Source: a virus | Length of the DNA: 41,591 nucleotides | Strand: one strand, 5' to 3' | Virus record (IMG/VR): IMGVR_UViG_3300042184_000003 | Coordinates: 1 to 41,591 of that record | Shown: piece after piece, positions 1 through 8,594 of the stretch | Layout: each line of letters begins with the position of its first letter | Position numbering within the stretch: the first letter of the stretch is position 1 | The notes under the pieces: model-generated | What the model saw: only the letters and a program-made list of their open reading frames with translations | Database searches by the model: none | Told to the model about the DNA's origin: nothing | Made by a program: the position numbers and the translations under genes

Positions 1-194
1 ATAGGCAGCGGTGCGGCCAGTGTCGTGACGTAAGATGTTCATCACATCAGGGTCATCTTGGAGATGTAGGGTGCCAGCCTCAATGGCCTCTCGACGTTGC
101 GTGAGGGTCATCGATCGAATGATCTTGTCGGATTCAGCCTGAGCGTTCTTCGACTTGTTGTCAGCGTAGGCACCGTAGATGCTCGTACCGGCCT
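1..194. repeat. Left copy of the 194-bp window-end duplication
   Basis: Identical to 41398-41591 except T at 67 against C at 41464. The difference is silent in gene 15 (CTA against CTG, Leu). It lies in mid-gene, so it is an assembly overlap of a circular map and not the packaged terminal repeat. Confidence 0.95.
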
Positions 195-348
195 TGACGA
201 AATTCGCCATGGAATCAGCGAAGCCACTGGACCCTACATCAGCTTGTTGCCGAGAAGCTTGAAAGTTGATGGTTGCAGTGGAACCCCTTAGGCGCTCCTT
301 ACCGCCCATCTCGGTTGACGCCAGAGCATTAGCAATCTCGTTAGCCAT
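1..348 (-). CDS. 15: Internal virion protein gp15, N-terminal part (continues at the other end of the window)
   Basis: These 116 codons start at ATG 348-346 and run off the left edge of the window; the reading frame continues at 41397 and below, because the window ends overlap by 194 bp. Joined, the product is about 735 residues, against 747 for T7 gp15. In T7, gp15 is an internal core protein that is ejected with gp14 and gp16 and helps form the periplasmic tube for DNA entry. The start overlaps the stop of gene 14 (TAATG), so translation is probably coupled. The N-terminal segment is polar and Ala/Ser rich. The family assignment rests on gene order, length and T7-like stretches such as LTQRREAIEAGTL and QDDPDVM. 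Confidence 0.9.
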   Translation of the reverse strand, partial: MANEIANALASTEMGGKERLRGSTATINFQASRQQADVGSSGFADSMANFVKAGTSIYGAYADNKSKNAQAESDKIIRSMTLTQRREAIEAGTLHLQDDPDVMNILRHDTGRTAAY

Positions 349-932
349 TAAGTTGTACCTCCTTGGGCGGTGCCATTGGATTGGCCGGTGGCCTTGTTAG
401 CTTTCATCTGACCCGTCATGGCAGACCCTTGGGCGTACCCATTGGCACCCGAAGAGACGACCCCGAGGGCATGACTCAGGCCACTGGTCTTGATCACTTG
501 AGCCTGACCACGGATGGCAGACTTGGTGTTCTCGACGTTGGCAATCTGGTTCGTAAAGATGGACGCATAGTCGCGCTTGTAGTTGTCGGTGATAGCCATC
601 CGTTGTTGGGATGCCTCGTTGTCCACCGAGTTGGCGATACGCTTCATTGAGTTGCCCGACATGCCCGACTCACCGATAGCCGCTCGGATCGTCCCTTTGT
701 TCTTAAGGGCCTGCATGTTCACCTCAGCGAGCTGCGAACGGGCCTCCTCTTGGCGGTCCATGGCGGTCAGGTTGAGGTTGGCGTTAGCCATGTTGGTCTC
801 TTTGAGCTGCTCACGAGCGGTGCGCCGCTGACCATCCACGGCATTACCTTCGCCCTTGGCTTTATCCTTGGCAGCCATTACGCCACCGACCACAGCCACA
901 GCCGCCATGGCGATGCTTACTGGTTCACACAT
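348..932 (-). CDS. 14: Internal virion protein gp14
   Basis: A 194-residue protein (T7 gp14 is 196) lying between genes 13 and 15. It begins MCEPVSIAMAAVAVVGGVMA, a Cys-containing hydrophobic N-terminus as expected of gp14, followed by a long Ala/Gln/Asn-rich helical region. In T7, gp14 is ejected first and forms the outer-membrane part of the DNA translocation channel. The start ATG at 932 has a GGAGG ribosome binding site about 5 bases upstream. The stop overlaps the start of gene 15 by one base. The C-terminus is Gly/Thr/Gln rich and looks flexible. Assignment is by synteny, length and N-terminal character. Confidence 0.9.
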   Translation of the reverse strand: MCEPVSIAMAAVAVVGGVMAAKDKAKGEGNAVDGQRRTAREQLKETNMANANLNLTAMDRQEEARSQLAEVNMQALKNKGTIRAAIGESGMSGNSMKRIANSVDNEASQQRMAITDNYKRDYASIFTNQIANVENTKSAIRGQAQVIKTSGLSHALGVVSSGANGYAQGSAMTGQMKANKATGQSNGTAQGGTT

Positions 933-941
933 GAGAACCTC

Positions 942-1376
942 CTATAGCCAGAATTGACGAAACCGACACCCGGCAGGGCTCACCTCATGGTCACTGGAGA
1001 ACGTGGCACCAAGAGAATTGAGGAGACGGATGTGGGAATGATTGTCCACCGATACAAAGTTAGTCATGTACTGGTGGCCCTCCTTGCGGAGACCTTCGAG
1101 ATGTTCCTTGAGCAGCCGATAGAATCGGAACCGCTCGGCCTTGGTCAGAGTGCTCACCACGTTGGTGGTCACAAACCAAAGGCAATTCTTGGAACCACCT
1201 ACAGCTAAAACCAAATTGCCCAACATGATCGCCCGAGAGGTCTCGTCGAGGTAGTTGGGCATGATCTTACGTGGGTCTCTCCCAGCGATGTGGGAATGGA
1301 ACTCTTCGAGGTCACCTTTAGAAAGGTCATTTGCGGCTGTTTCAAGGTGCCACTTGTTTGCTTTAACGATGATCAT
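942..1376 (-). CDS. 13: Internal virion protein gp13-like
   Basis: A protein of about 144 residues in the gene 13 slot (T7 gp13 is 138). The pieces CLWFVTTNVV and NHSHIRLLNSLGATF resemble T7 gp13 CWFVTSDQVW and TSHIRFLKTIGAVF. In T7, gp13 is needed for correct assembly of the internal core. The fold looks related to N-acetyltransferases, but no acetyl-CoA loop is obvious, so a structural role is more likely. The first in-frame ATG is at 1388. I prefer ATG 1376 because the G run just upstream fits a ribosome binding site and T7 gp13 starts at the equivalent place; the choice is not certain. It is the first gene after the promoter at 1391. Confidence 0.85.
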   Translation of the reverse strand: MIIVKANKWHLETAANDLSKGDLEEFHSHIAGRDPRKIMPNYLDETSRAIMLGNLVLAVGGSKNCLWFVTTNVVSTLTKAERFRFYRLLKEHLEGLRKEGHQYMTNFVSVDNHSHIRLLNSLGATFSSDHEVSPAGCRFRQFWL

Positions 1377-1390
1377 AAAACCCCCCATAG

Positions 1391-1413
1391 GTAGCCATAG
1401 TGAGGGGTTTTAA
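1391..1413 (-). promoter_or_regulatory. Phage RNAP promoter for genes 13-16 (phi13-like)
   Basis: The minus strand reads TAAAACCCCTCACTATG followed by GCTAC; by alignment to T7, +1 is 1395. It differs from the main consensus by C instead of A at -12, a variant shared only with the promoter before gene 17. It lies in the 45-bp gap between genes 12 and 13 and is class III-like (A at -3). Confidence 0.93.
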
Positions 1414-1433
1414 TCCCCACCATGGTTTGCCTG

Positions 1434-3836
1434 TCAGATGCCGCTTGAACGGCGAATGTAGTTGCCCTCCCAGCCACATCCGATGATGTTGAGAGGGTTT
1501 GGATTTGAACTGGTGATCGTCACTCGTTGTGCCTGGGCGTTGCCCGTGACCGGGAACTTGAATTGACCAGTGCCCAGCGCCAGCTCACCCAGAATGGTCT
1601 GAGTACCCAAGCGTCCACCAGACATCGGATAGACGTACTCAGTGGAGCCGTTGTTGACGTTCACCTCGAAGGCCCCAGAGAACTCATAGTTCAACCAAGC
1701 ACGGCGAAGCTGTAGACGACCAATGTCCTCGGTTGAGGTTGAGCCATCGTCAGCGGTCTGCTTGATGAGGAACTTGGAGAACTCGTATTGGAACTCATAC
1801 TCACGTCCGAAGACCACGTACTCACCAGCGCGGTCACCATTGAAGGATAACTTGGAGCCGGATGGCCATGGACCCTCAAAGCGCTGAGTGACGCCTTGAG
1901 CATCAATTGTGTAGAACACTGAGTCACTCGAAGGAAGGCCCCCAAGGATGCTCTCGATGGTCACGCTGGAGGTGTTCAAGTCCGCATCATAGGCACCAAT
2001 CTGAATGAGCTTCTTCTGGTCCATGTAGGTCCGATAAGGTTCCATTGAGATGTCGATGGTGTTCTGAGTGAACTCGATGCGCTCCATCATGATGCCCTCA
2101 GGGCGATCCAACATCAGGTACAGGTAGGAGCCGATTGAGGCCGCTGCGAGGATCTTAACGTCAGGCCCAAAGGTCCAGTGAGAGAATGATTGTTGCTGAA
2201 GGGTCTCATCCAGATAGAGGAACTTGTAGACGTACAGGTTCTGAGGAGCGCCACTGGAGATGAGCGTGACAAAGTTCTCGGTCCCAGACCCATGGATGTT
2301 GAACACGGTGTTCGGGATGTAGCTCGGAACGTGGGCGGATACGTCCTCAGCGGACTTCACGTTGCTCACGTCTTGGATCGCGTAGTAGCGCTTGAGGCTC
2401 GTATAGGATGCGCGAGGTGCAGCGAAGTAAACGCCACGGCCAATCCCGAAAGGACGGGCACCATCGCTCACGTCAAACTCAGTGGTCAGGTCCAGCTCCA
2501 CGGTCTTCGATGAGAGAATCCCAGAGGACGACAACACGAACTGAGCTTGGTCACTCCAGAGGAGCAGTTGCTCAGCGAACGGAACGGCATACTTCAGGAT
2601 CGAGACCCGGTTGTGAGATACCGCCACGTCAATCGGATCGTCATCACTGAGGGCGCTCACAGAGGACGGGAAGAAGTTGAAGTATTTGGATGTCCTCGAC
2701 ATGATCACGTTCTCGCCTGAGATGAACCCCAAGCGGTTGCGGAAGAAAAAGATGTCATTGACTGGGTAGCCCACAAAGCTGGGCATTGGGTTGGTCGTAT
2801 CGTCGCCGCAAGTCCGGCCATTCCAAGTCAACGTAGTCCAATCGAATTGGCCATCGGATGCCCGGATGAGCGCGTGAGGCATGGTCGTTGCGCTGAGTCC
2901 CGAGATGATCCCCGGCTTAGCGATTTCCTTCCAGACCTTCGATCCGAGACTGTACTTGACCCAGTAGTTATCACCTGTTCGAGCAGACTCCCCGGTGACC
3001 TCAACGATGTATCCATCAGGGGCCTGAGCTGGCAGCTTGTTGAAGGTCTGGACTTGATAGACAAACCCATTCATGAGCGTGTCGCCGTAGCCATCCTTGG
3101 TCTGGATTGAGTACACAGCGTCAGTCACAGGGGCGGTGATGAGGACCCAGCCAGCACCTGATGATGCAGACCAACCAGCACCACCAAGGTTCGTGTTGAT
3201 CTGGCTCGCCATTTGACCGGCAATCCAGTTGGCGTCCGTCATGTCCACTTGGTTCATGCCCGCATAGGGCTGACCAGCCGGGACTTTCTCAGCGGAACCG
3301 TTGGGCATCTGAATGGACGCATGAACACCACCGTTGATGAGGATCTGCATGAGCCGGCCATACTGACCACCACGAATGTTGATCAAGGCCCGTCGAGTCA
3401 GTGGCGTGTAGCCAGCCTCTGTCAGAGTTGAGTTCATTGCTGTGTTGGTCTTGCGGTTGGTCACAAACGTATAGTCAGCCACCGTCACCAGACGCAGGTC
3501 ATTTCGAGGGTCTGAGCAGTTGGCATAACCGTTGTAACCACGCACCGTGTAGGCGTTCCCAGCGAGGTCGTGAACGTGAATACCGCCACCAGTGAAGGTC
3601 ACAAAGTATTGCTCAGAAGAGTCACGGTTGATCATGTGGACCAGAGGCTTAACGCCCAGTGCGCCAGTCCCAAAGAGCCTCTTAAGGAACTTGGTAGGCG
3701 GGCGCTTCTGTAGACCCTGAGTCTCCGAAGAGAGCCCATTGATCTGTACGGCACCTTGGTTGGAAAACCGAAGGATGTCCGGTTGCTGCGAGATACCTCC
3801 TTTGAGGTTCTTGACGCTTTGCGAAACGAGTCCCAT
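1434..3836 (-). CDS. 12: Tail tubular protein B (nozzle) gp12
   Basis: An 800-residue protein (T7 gp12 is 794) in the standard position after gp11. It starts with MGLVSQSVKNLKGGISQQP, the typical start of this family, and has aromatic-rich beta segments such as FFFRNRLGF and LLWSDQAQFVLS. In T7, six copies form the conical nozzle at the end of the tail and carry the tail fibres. The start ATG 3836 has an AAGGAGG ribosome binding site 6 bases upstream, and the gene follows gene 11 by 9 bases. Nothing suggests truncation. Confidence 0.95.
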   Translation of the reverse strand: MGLVSQSVKNLKGGISQQPDILRFSNQGAVQINGLSSETQGLQKRPPTKFLKRLFGTGALGVKPLVHMINRDSSEQYFVTFTGGGIHVHDLAGNAYTVRGYNGYANCSDPRNDLRLVTVADYTFVTNRKTNTAMNSTLTEAGYTPLTRRALINIRGGQYGRLMQILINGGVHASIQMPNGSAEKVPAGQPYAGMNQVDMTDANWIAGQMASQINTNLGGAGWSASSGAGWVLITAPVTDAVYSIQTKDGYGDTLMNGFVYQVQTFNKLPAQAPDGYIVEVTGESARTGDNYWVKYSLGSKVWKEIAKPGIISGLSATTMPHALIRASDGQFDWTTLTWNGRTCGDDTTNPMPSFVGYPVNDIFFFRNRLGFISGENVIMSRTSKYFNFFPSSVSALSDDDPIDVAVSHNRVSILKYAVPFAEQLLLWSDQAQFVLSSSGILSSKTVELDLTTEFDVSDGARPFGIGRGVYFAAPRASYTSLKRYYAIQDVSNVKSAEDVSAHVPSYIPNTVFNIHGSGTENFVTLISSGAPQNLYVYKFLYLDETLQQQSFSHWTFGPDVKILAAASIGSYLYLMLDRPEGIMMERIEFTQNTIDISMEPYRTYMDQKKLIQIGAYDADLNTSSVTIESILGGLPSSDSVFYTIDAQGVTQRFEGPWPSGSKLSFNGDRAGEYVVFGREYEFQYEFSKFLIKQTADDGSTSTEDIGRLQLRRAWLNYEFSGAFEVNVNNGSTEYVYPMSGGRLGTQTILGELALGTGQFKFPVTGNAQAQRVTITSSNPNPLNIIGCGWEGNYIRRSSGI

Positions 3837-3845
3837 AGGCCCTCC

Positions 3846-4427
3846 TTAGCGGTTGGAGATACCACCGACGAATGAGTCGCCTGTGATCATGTTGAAGCCA
3901 CCAAAGTCCAGCTCGTACTCCTGAATGGCAGCCCAAGCATCGTTCTCTTGTTCCTGAAGGGAGCCCTCAAGTTCACCGGCACCGAAGAACCGGATGTTGA
4001 AACGTCGAGACGCCTTAACAACGATGTACGAGCGGAAGCACTCAGGCATCTCGGAGAACTGCTTGAGGCGAATCAGATCGACTTGGATAGGCAGGGTGAA
4101 GATGTCTGTCTTGGCGGTGCGGTCATAGACGTAGCCACCACGGTTGATGTAGATGGTCCCACCTGAAGTGGTCATCCTTAGATAATCCGGGAGGTACTCG
4201 ATGAGGTTCGAGAAGGAGTCAGGTTGCAGCTCAGCGGCCTCCTCGATGTTGAACGTCCAGCCCTTCGACTGGATCTCCCGGTTAACCTGAGCGAGGATTC
4301 GGCGGCAGTTCGCCACGTCAGCGTTAGGGTCACCTTCGAGGGAACTTACAGGTGACTCACCGATGGCCCCAAGCATGTCATTGACAGCATTGAGTTCATC
4401 GTCAAAGTCCAATACGGATTCAGACAT
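3846..4427 (-). CDS. 11: Tail tubular protein A (gatekeeper) gp11
   Basis: A 193-residue protein (T7 gp11 is 196). Motifs such as [30 protein letters not shown] and [10 protein letters not shown]-like segments are typical of T7 tail tubular protein A. Twelve copies form the adaptor ring between portal and nozzle. It has an AAAGGAG ribosome binding site before ATG 4427. It is the first gene after the terminator downstream of the capsid gene, so, as in T7, it probably depends on read-through past that terminator. Confidence 0.95.
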   Translation of the reverse strand: MSESVLDFDDELNAVNDMLGAIGESPVSSLEGDPNADVANCRRILAQVNREIQSKGWTFNIEEAAELQPDSFSNLIEYLPDYLRMTTSGGTIYINRGGYVYDRTAKTDIFTLPIQVDLIRLKQFSEMPECFRSYIVVKASRRFNIRFFGAGELEGSLQEQENDAWAAIQEYELDFGGFNMITGDSFVGGISNR

Positions 4428-4450
4428 TTAGATCTCCTTTACGAGGGACG

Positions 4451-4490
4451 AAAAAAACCCCAAAGAACCCTTGAGGGCCCTGAGGGGTTT
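4451..4490 (-). terminator. Intrinsic terminator after the capsid gene (T7 Tphi position)
   Basis: On the minus strand, AACCCC (around 4490-4484) pairs with GGGGTT (around 4462-4456), with the inner pair AGGGCCCT, and is followed by a run of seven T. It sits between gene 10 and gene 11, where T7 has its phage-RNAP terminator Tphi, and has the same CCCCT...GGGGTTTTTTT pattern. It would give excess capsid mRNA with partial read-through to genes 11 and 12. Confidence 0.9.
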
Positions 4491-4540
4491 GTGTTGAGCC
4501 GTTTACTTGAGTGAGCCGCTCGGTCTCTTACATCAGTGCC

Positions 4541-5569
4541 TTAGGCAGCAGGGGTGAAGACCAATGCGCCAGCAGCTTCAGGACGCAGGCCACCGTGACC
4601 CATCGCATACTTGCCGATGATCTGGTCAGCTTGGTATTCAGGACGGCGAGCACGTTCCAGCGCCATGTCCTTCAGCTTCACGGTGCCGACAGCCGAACGG
4701 TGAACCAGCAGGCCGATCACGTTGTTCATTGCGACCAGTACGTCACCACCAGCAGTTGCCGGGAAGACGTGCTTTTGGTTGGCTCCATCAGCGTCAGTAC
4801 CAGCACCACCAGCGACCAGATGTGGAACCTCGATGATCTCGAAGCCCATAACGTTGCGGATGTTGCCAGTCTCTGGGTCGATCAAAGCGCTGTAGTTAGC
4901 AGCGTTTGGCATCAGAGCGGACAGGATCGCGCTGTAGTCGTCAGGCGAAGTGAAGAAGCGACGATCCGAAGCCGGAACGTAGTTCTTGGTGAAGCGACCA
5001 CGAGCCAAAGTCAGACCCTTCAGGATCGCCTTACCGCGCAGCTCAACGTCAACGAGGTCAGCAGCAGCACCGATGTTCAACACAACGGCAGTACCCAGAC
5101 CAGCGATGTTCTCGTTGGAAGCGGCTGGCAGGTTGCACAGGTTCGCCATCTCGGCCAGTACAGCACCGTCAGCGGCCAGAGCCAGAGCTTCACCCAGTTG
5201 CGCCGAGTATTCAGCACGAACGTCGTAGTGGTTCATGGCGTCCTCGATGTCGTAGATCAGCACGTCGCTGGTCAGCAGGCCATCGATCTGGATCACTTTC
5301 TCGGAGTGCTTGATGTCTTTACGCTTGTCATCAAGACTCTCACCGGCTGCCAAGTAGTAACCCTTGGTGCGGCCCATGACAGGGAAGGAAGCGGACTTAC
5401 CGTTTTGAATGGTACGGACCATATGCTTGTCCATGGTTACCGAACGACGCACGAATGCAGTCAGAACTTCACCACCGAACAGCTTCAGGAAGTTGGCCAG
5501 TTTGTCAGCAGGGTTTTGACCTTTACCTTGGTTCGAGCCAATTTGTTGACCGCCAGTCATAGTTGCCAT
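4541..5569 (-). CDS. 10A: Major capsid protein gp10A
   Basis: A 342-residue protein (T7 10A is 345). The N-terminus MATMTGGQQIGSNQGKG is nearly the T7 tag MASMTGGQQMG, and is followed by LFGGEVLTAF as in T7. It forms the icosahedral shell around the scaffold gp9. It has its own promoter (5640), a leader hairpin and an AAAGGAG ribosome binding site, and it is closed by a terminator, so it should be the most abundant late product. The last codons and the alternative frames behind the stop give no long frameshift extension, so there is no equivalent of T7 gp10B. Confidence 0.98.
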   Translation of the reverse strand: MATMTGGQQIGSNQGKGQNPADKLANFLKLFGGEVLTAFVRRSVTMDKHMVRTIQNGKSASFPVMGRTKGYYLAAGESLDDKRKDIKHSEKVIQIDGLLTSDVLIYDIEDAMNHYDVRAEYSAQLGEALALAADGAVLAEMANLCNLPAASNENIAGLGTAVVLNIGAAADLVDVELRGKAILKGLTLARGRFTKNYVPASDRRFFTSPDDYSAILSALMPNAANYSALIDPETGNIRNVMGFEIIEVPHLVAGGAGTDADGANQKHVFPATAGGDVLVAMNNVIGLLVHRSAVGTVKLKDMALERARRPEYQADQIIGKYAMGHGGLRPEAAGALVFTPAA

Positions 5570-5598
5570 GTAGTAGTTCTCCTTTATGAGTTTCTGAT

Positions 5599-5625
5599 AG
5601 GCACAAGGAGTCCTCCACGATTAGT
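5599..5625 (-). promoter_or_regulatory. Leader hairpin of the capsid mRNA
   Basis: Shortly after the transcription start at 5644, the minus strand has an imperfect stem in which AGTTCACCAC pairs with GTGGAGGACT around a TAATC loop, with one A-A mismatch and one G-T pair. It precedes the gene 10 ribosome binding site. A 5' hairpin of this kind is known to stabilise T7 late mRNAs; that role here is an inference. Confidence 0.5.
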
Positions 5626-5639
5626 GGTGAACTCTCTCT

Positions 5640-5663
5640 GTAGCCATAGTGAGGGTTTTTAAA
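5640..5663 (-). promoter_or_regulatory. Phage RNAP promoter for the capsid gene (phi10-like)
   Basis: The minus strand reads TAAAAACCCTCACTATG then GCTACA, with +1 at 5644. It is an exact consensus copy with A at -3. It sits 8 bp after the scaffold gene stop and about 75 bp before the capsid start. Confidence 0.96.
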
Positions 5664-5671
5664 TCAGGGAC

Positions 5672-6550
5672 TTACCAGTTCGAGCGGAGCACTTTGGCTT
5701 CCACTTCGGAACGGTATTGGGCGTCATTCTGATAACGCGCATCGCTCATCGCCTTGACCATCTCACGCTGCGAAGAGAAGCCTTGAGGGGCTTGACGCTG
5801 CGATTGAGGGGCGCTGGCAGGAGCACGCTTAGTGACCGAACGCTCAGGCGATTTACCGAACTTCTTGGTTCGACTCGCCATGCCCAGATTGATCAGGGTC
5901 TTGATGGCCTTCAGGTCTTGATTCTGAATGGCGTTCTCAAGGGCCTCGACAGCATCTGGAGAGTTTGCAGTCATGTGGGCAACGATGGATTTGAACTTCT
6001 CAGGACCACCGGCATACGCTTGGATCTGCGCAACGTAGGTCTGAGCGAGCGCTTCTTGTCCACTGATAAAGGACTTGACGAAGCCACGACTAAAGCCAGC
6101 CTTTTCGAGCGCCTTCAAGGACGCCTCGGAGAGCTTGTTGTCGGCCTCATACTCGGCTTCGATCTGGTCAGCAATCTCAACTGGGAGACCACCTTTGATC
6201 GCCTGAGCGCGCATTTGCTGGAAGCCATCAGCGTACTCATCGACAGCCTCTGAGGCTTCTACGAGGTCAGCATCAGGATCGCCCAAAGGAGTGAACTCAT
6301 CGGAGTCAGCGCCTTCTTCGGCACCCTCCTCATTCTCTTCTTGGCCTTCCTCATTGAGTTCGTTCAGTTCCAGCTCTTGACGTTCTTCCTGATCGTCAGA
6401 TTGGAGAACAATGGAGTCATCACCATCACGGACATCGACTGGCAGAGACAGCATGTTCTGTTCGTGTTCCTCAATGGAACTACCAGACATCACAGCGCTG
6501 TTCGCACCGAAGGACGCATAGACATCTGCTTGGGATTGGTTATCGGACAT
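5672..6550 (-). CDS. 9: Capsid scaffolding protein gp9
   Basis: A 292-residue, very acidic and Gln/Glu-rich protein (T7 gp9 is 307) between portal and capsid genes. The middle holds long Glu runs (around residues 60-85), and the C-terminal third is basic, ending in KVLRSNW. This is the usual layout of T7-type scaffolds, whose basic C-terminal helix binds the inner capsid surface. It is expected to be lost from the mature head. ATG 6550 follows a GGAGA site, and the gene has its own promoter at 6632. Confidence 0.93.
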   Translation of the reverse strand: MSDNQSQADVYASFGANSAVMSGSSIEEHEQNMLSLPVDVRDGDDSIVLQSDDQEERQELELNELNEEGQEENEEGAEEGADSDEFTPLGDPDADLVEASEAVDEYADGFQQMRAQAIKGGLPVEIADQIEAEYEADNKLSEASLKALEKAGFSRGFVKSFISGQEALAQTYVAQIQAYAGGPEKFKSIVAHMTANSPDAVEALENAIQNQDLKAIKTLINLGMASRTKKFGKSPERSVTKRAPASAPQSQRQAPQGFSSQREMVKAMSDARYQNDAQYRSEVEAKVLRSNW

Positions 6551-6631
6551 TGGGTCTCCTTAAAGAATTGGGTTGGCTACAGGCACGGGCAATCTATCCG
6601 TGCTTTCTCGGATGTACTCGCTAAGCAAGCT

Positions 6632-6653
6632 GTAGCCATAGTGAGGGTTTTTA
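6632..6653 (-). promoter_or_regulatory. Phage RNAP promoter for the scaffold gene (phi9-like)
   Basis: Exact consensus on the minus strand, with +1 at 6636 and A at -3. Its upstream end overlaps the stop codon of the portal gene (TAA at 6653-6651). Confidence 0.95.
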
Positions 6654-8276
6654 ACTACCGGGCATCCCCGGCTCTAAGCCAGCAGTGTCCATAGCGCCTT
6701 GGATGGCATCTGGACTTGCGGTGGCTTGTTGCGCCAATCCCTGACCAATGCCAGCGGCAGCGTTGAGACCACCTTGCTTGAGCATCTCTTGGGACTGAAG
6801 CTGTGCCTTCTCGGTTTCCGTGAGGAGCAGACCGGACGTGTCGAGGCCTATAGCGTTCGCCAGTCTCAACTTGATGTTGCTCATGTTGAGGTCTGGATCA
6901 GCCTGTAGCTGACTCACGTTAGCCATTGCGCTCAGGAATTGATTGAGCTTGTCGAGATCCTGGCCCCGACCCAACGCTTCGACACCAGTGCTCACAGTCG
7001 GCTCTACGGCTTCCTTAGGCATGTCAGGGATCTGACTGGTAGCCTGAAGCTGATTGAGCAGGATGCGGACGATGGGAAGCTGGAGTTCCTGAGAGAGGAT
7101 CGAATAGACACCACCAAGGGTGTCCTCAAGTTCACTCGCCACGTAACGGATCTCTTCGGCGGTCACACGTTCACCCTTGCGTTGTACCGCAGAGTTCAAC
7201 ATGAAGACGTAGGAGAGGCGTTGCTCGATGGCGTCAGCGACAGACTTAGCGACTGTGAAGTCAGCGGTCTTCTCCAACTGGAGGAACTCAATGTCAGACT
7301 TGCGGCCAGCCACAAAGTCACCCGTCTGGGCTTTAACTAAGCGACGAACCTGAGTGACCCCATTAGGGTTCACCAAGCCGATCACCTTCGAGGCGACCAT
7401 TGAGAACTTGATCATGGCCTCATGGAGGCTCTCAAGGGAGTTCAGATCCCCGAGGTATTCCTCAACATGGGAACGGCCATAATGTTCACCATCGCGCTTG
7501 GTCCACCGAACGGCAATCCAAGGGCAGGCGTCAAGAGGGTACTGACCATCAGAGCCATCCACTTCGACACCATCCACCTCCTGATAGGAGAGGAACTCAC
7601 CGGACTCATCATCCAGATAGATGTGCGTGTAGACTTCGATCTCTTGGTCAGGCTTCTTCTCACCGTCAGTGCCCAGAGTATTCCGAACGTCCTCAGGGAG
7701 TGCCGCAAAGGCGACCTTATCCAGAGTGACGATCTGTAAGACGTTCCCGAAGGCATCCCGCTGAACAACATGGTTGTGGAGCGTGTAGAGCTTCATTGGG
7801 TTGTAAGCAGTCGAGCTTGCATCAGGTGGCGGAAGGTAGATCAACGCAGAGCCTGCAAGGGCCAACTGACGGATCAACTCAAAGAGCGTCACGCGGTACG
7901 AGTTGGCTTCCATGTAGGACATCAGGATACGTTCAACCATGCCCAGACCTTGCTCCACGACAGCCAGTTGCGACGGGTCAGCGACCAGTTGCTTTGCTTG
8001 CCATTCGGACACCTTCAGCTTCATCCACGCTTGGAGCGGGAACAGAGCGAGCATCACCTTGGCTGACAGGTTGTTGAGACCACGAGCGCCTACTGCTTGC
8101 CACGGAGTGGAGTAGTCAGTGGAGGCGTTGTCGGAGTCTTTAGGGAACAGGGAGGGGATAGTGACCTTCGCGCAGTTTTCAGCACGGGTCTCGTATGGAA
8201 CTCGGTCGTTTTTCAGCCGTTCGTAAACAGCTTTGGCGCCTCCTTCAGCGAGCCCGGTGCGAGTAGAATCAGCCAC
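6651..8276 (-). CDS. 8: Portal (head-tail connector) protein gp8
   Basis: A 541-residue protein (T7 gp8 is 536). It contains YETRAENCAKVTIPSLFP, KVMLALFPLQAWMKLKV and SYVFMLNSAVQRKGERVTAE, typical of T7-type portals. Twelve copies form the ring through which the terminase gp18/gp19 packages DNA. The start codon is GTG at 8276, preceded by a strong AAGGAGGTGA site 4 bases away; no ATG fits better. The C-terminus is Ala/Gln/Gly rich, as in T7. Confidence 0.96.
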   Translation of the reverse strand: MADSTRTGLAEGGAKAVYERLKNDRVPYETRAENCAKVTIPSLFPKDSDNASTDYSTPWQAVGARGLNNLSAKVMLALFPLQAWMKLKVSEWQAKQLVADPSQLAVVEQGLGMVERILMSYMEANSYRVTLFELIRQLALAGSALIYLPPPDASSTAYNPMKLYTLHNHVVQRDAFGNVLQIVTLDKVAFAALPEDVRNTLGTDGEKKPDQEIEVYTHIYLDDESGEFLSYQEVDGVEVDGSDGQYPLDACPWIAVRWTKRDGEHYGRSHVEEYLGDLNSLESLHEAMIKFSMVASKVIGLVNPNGVTQVRRLVKAQTGDFVAGRKSDIEFLQLEKTADFTVAKSVADAIEQRLSYVFMLNSAVQRKGERVTAEEIRYVASELEDTLGGVYSILSQELQLPIVRILLNQLQATSQIPDMPKEAVEPTVSTGVEALGRGQDLDKLNQFLSAMANVSQLQADPDLNMSNIKLRLANAIGLDTSGLLLTETEKAQLQSQEMLKQGGLNAAAGIGQGLAQQATASPDAIQGAMDTAGLEPGMPGS

Positions 8277-8288
8277 GGGTCACCTCCT

Positions 8289-8594
8289 TTAAATGTTGAT
8301 GCCAGTACCAGCAGCACGCGCCACTTGAAGACCACGTTTACCTTTGGCACGGGCAGCCTTCTTGGCAGCTTCCGAGTCGGAATCATCCTCACCCTCAGTG
8401 GTGTCCTTTGGGGCTTCAACGTTTGCAGCAGCCACAGGAGCCGGTGCAGCAGCAGCCACAGGAGTTGGGGTCGGAGCGGCTGCCTCAGGGGCTGCCTTTT
8501 CGGAATCGTTCTTACCCAGTACGTTGGCCGGGTCAGCGATCTTGGTGACCGACTTGGTGACTTTCTTGATGGCCTTCTTAATTTTCTTGCCCAT
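8289..8594 (-). CDS. 7.3: Virion/tail assembly protein gp7.3-like
   Basis: A 101-residue protein whose ends match T7 gp7.3 (99 residues): MGKKIKKAIKKVTKSVTK at the start and a basic block ending in AAGTGINI, against SSGGGINI in T7. The middle is an Ala/Pro/Thr low-complexity linker, which differs from T7. T7 gp7.3 is a minor virion protein needed for host adsorption and tail assembly. The start ATG 8594 has an AAGGAGA site 7 bases upstream, and the frame lies 17 bp inside the end of the preceding gene. Confidence 0.92.
   Translation of the reverse strand: MGKKIKKAIKKVTKSVTKIADPANVLGKNDSEKAAPEAAAPTPTPVAAAAPAPVAAANVEAPKDTTEGEDDSDSEAAKKAARAKGKRGLQVARAAGTGINI

Noticed and set aside
1-194. Reading the 194-bp end repeat as the packaged terminal repeat
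   Set aside because: It lies within gene 15, far from terminase, early promoters and the repeat-rich junction region, and has a mismatch; an assembly overlap is simpler.
4500-4545. Possible frameshift extension of the capsid protein (10B)
   Set aside because: Both alternative frames behind the end of gene 10 stop within about ten codons, so there is no 10B-like tail.
4511-5662. Long plus-strand open frame (383 codons) opposite the capsid gene
   Set aside because: It mirrors the codon bias of gp10, has no T7-like product and no ribosome binding site fit; every recognised gene is on the minus strand.
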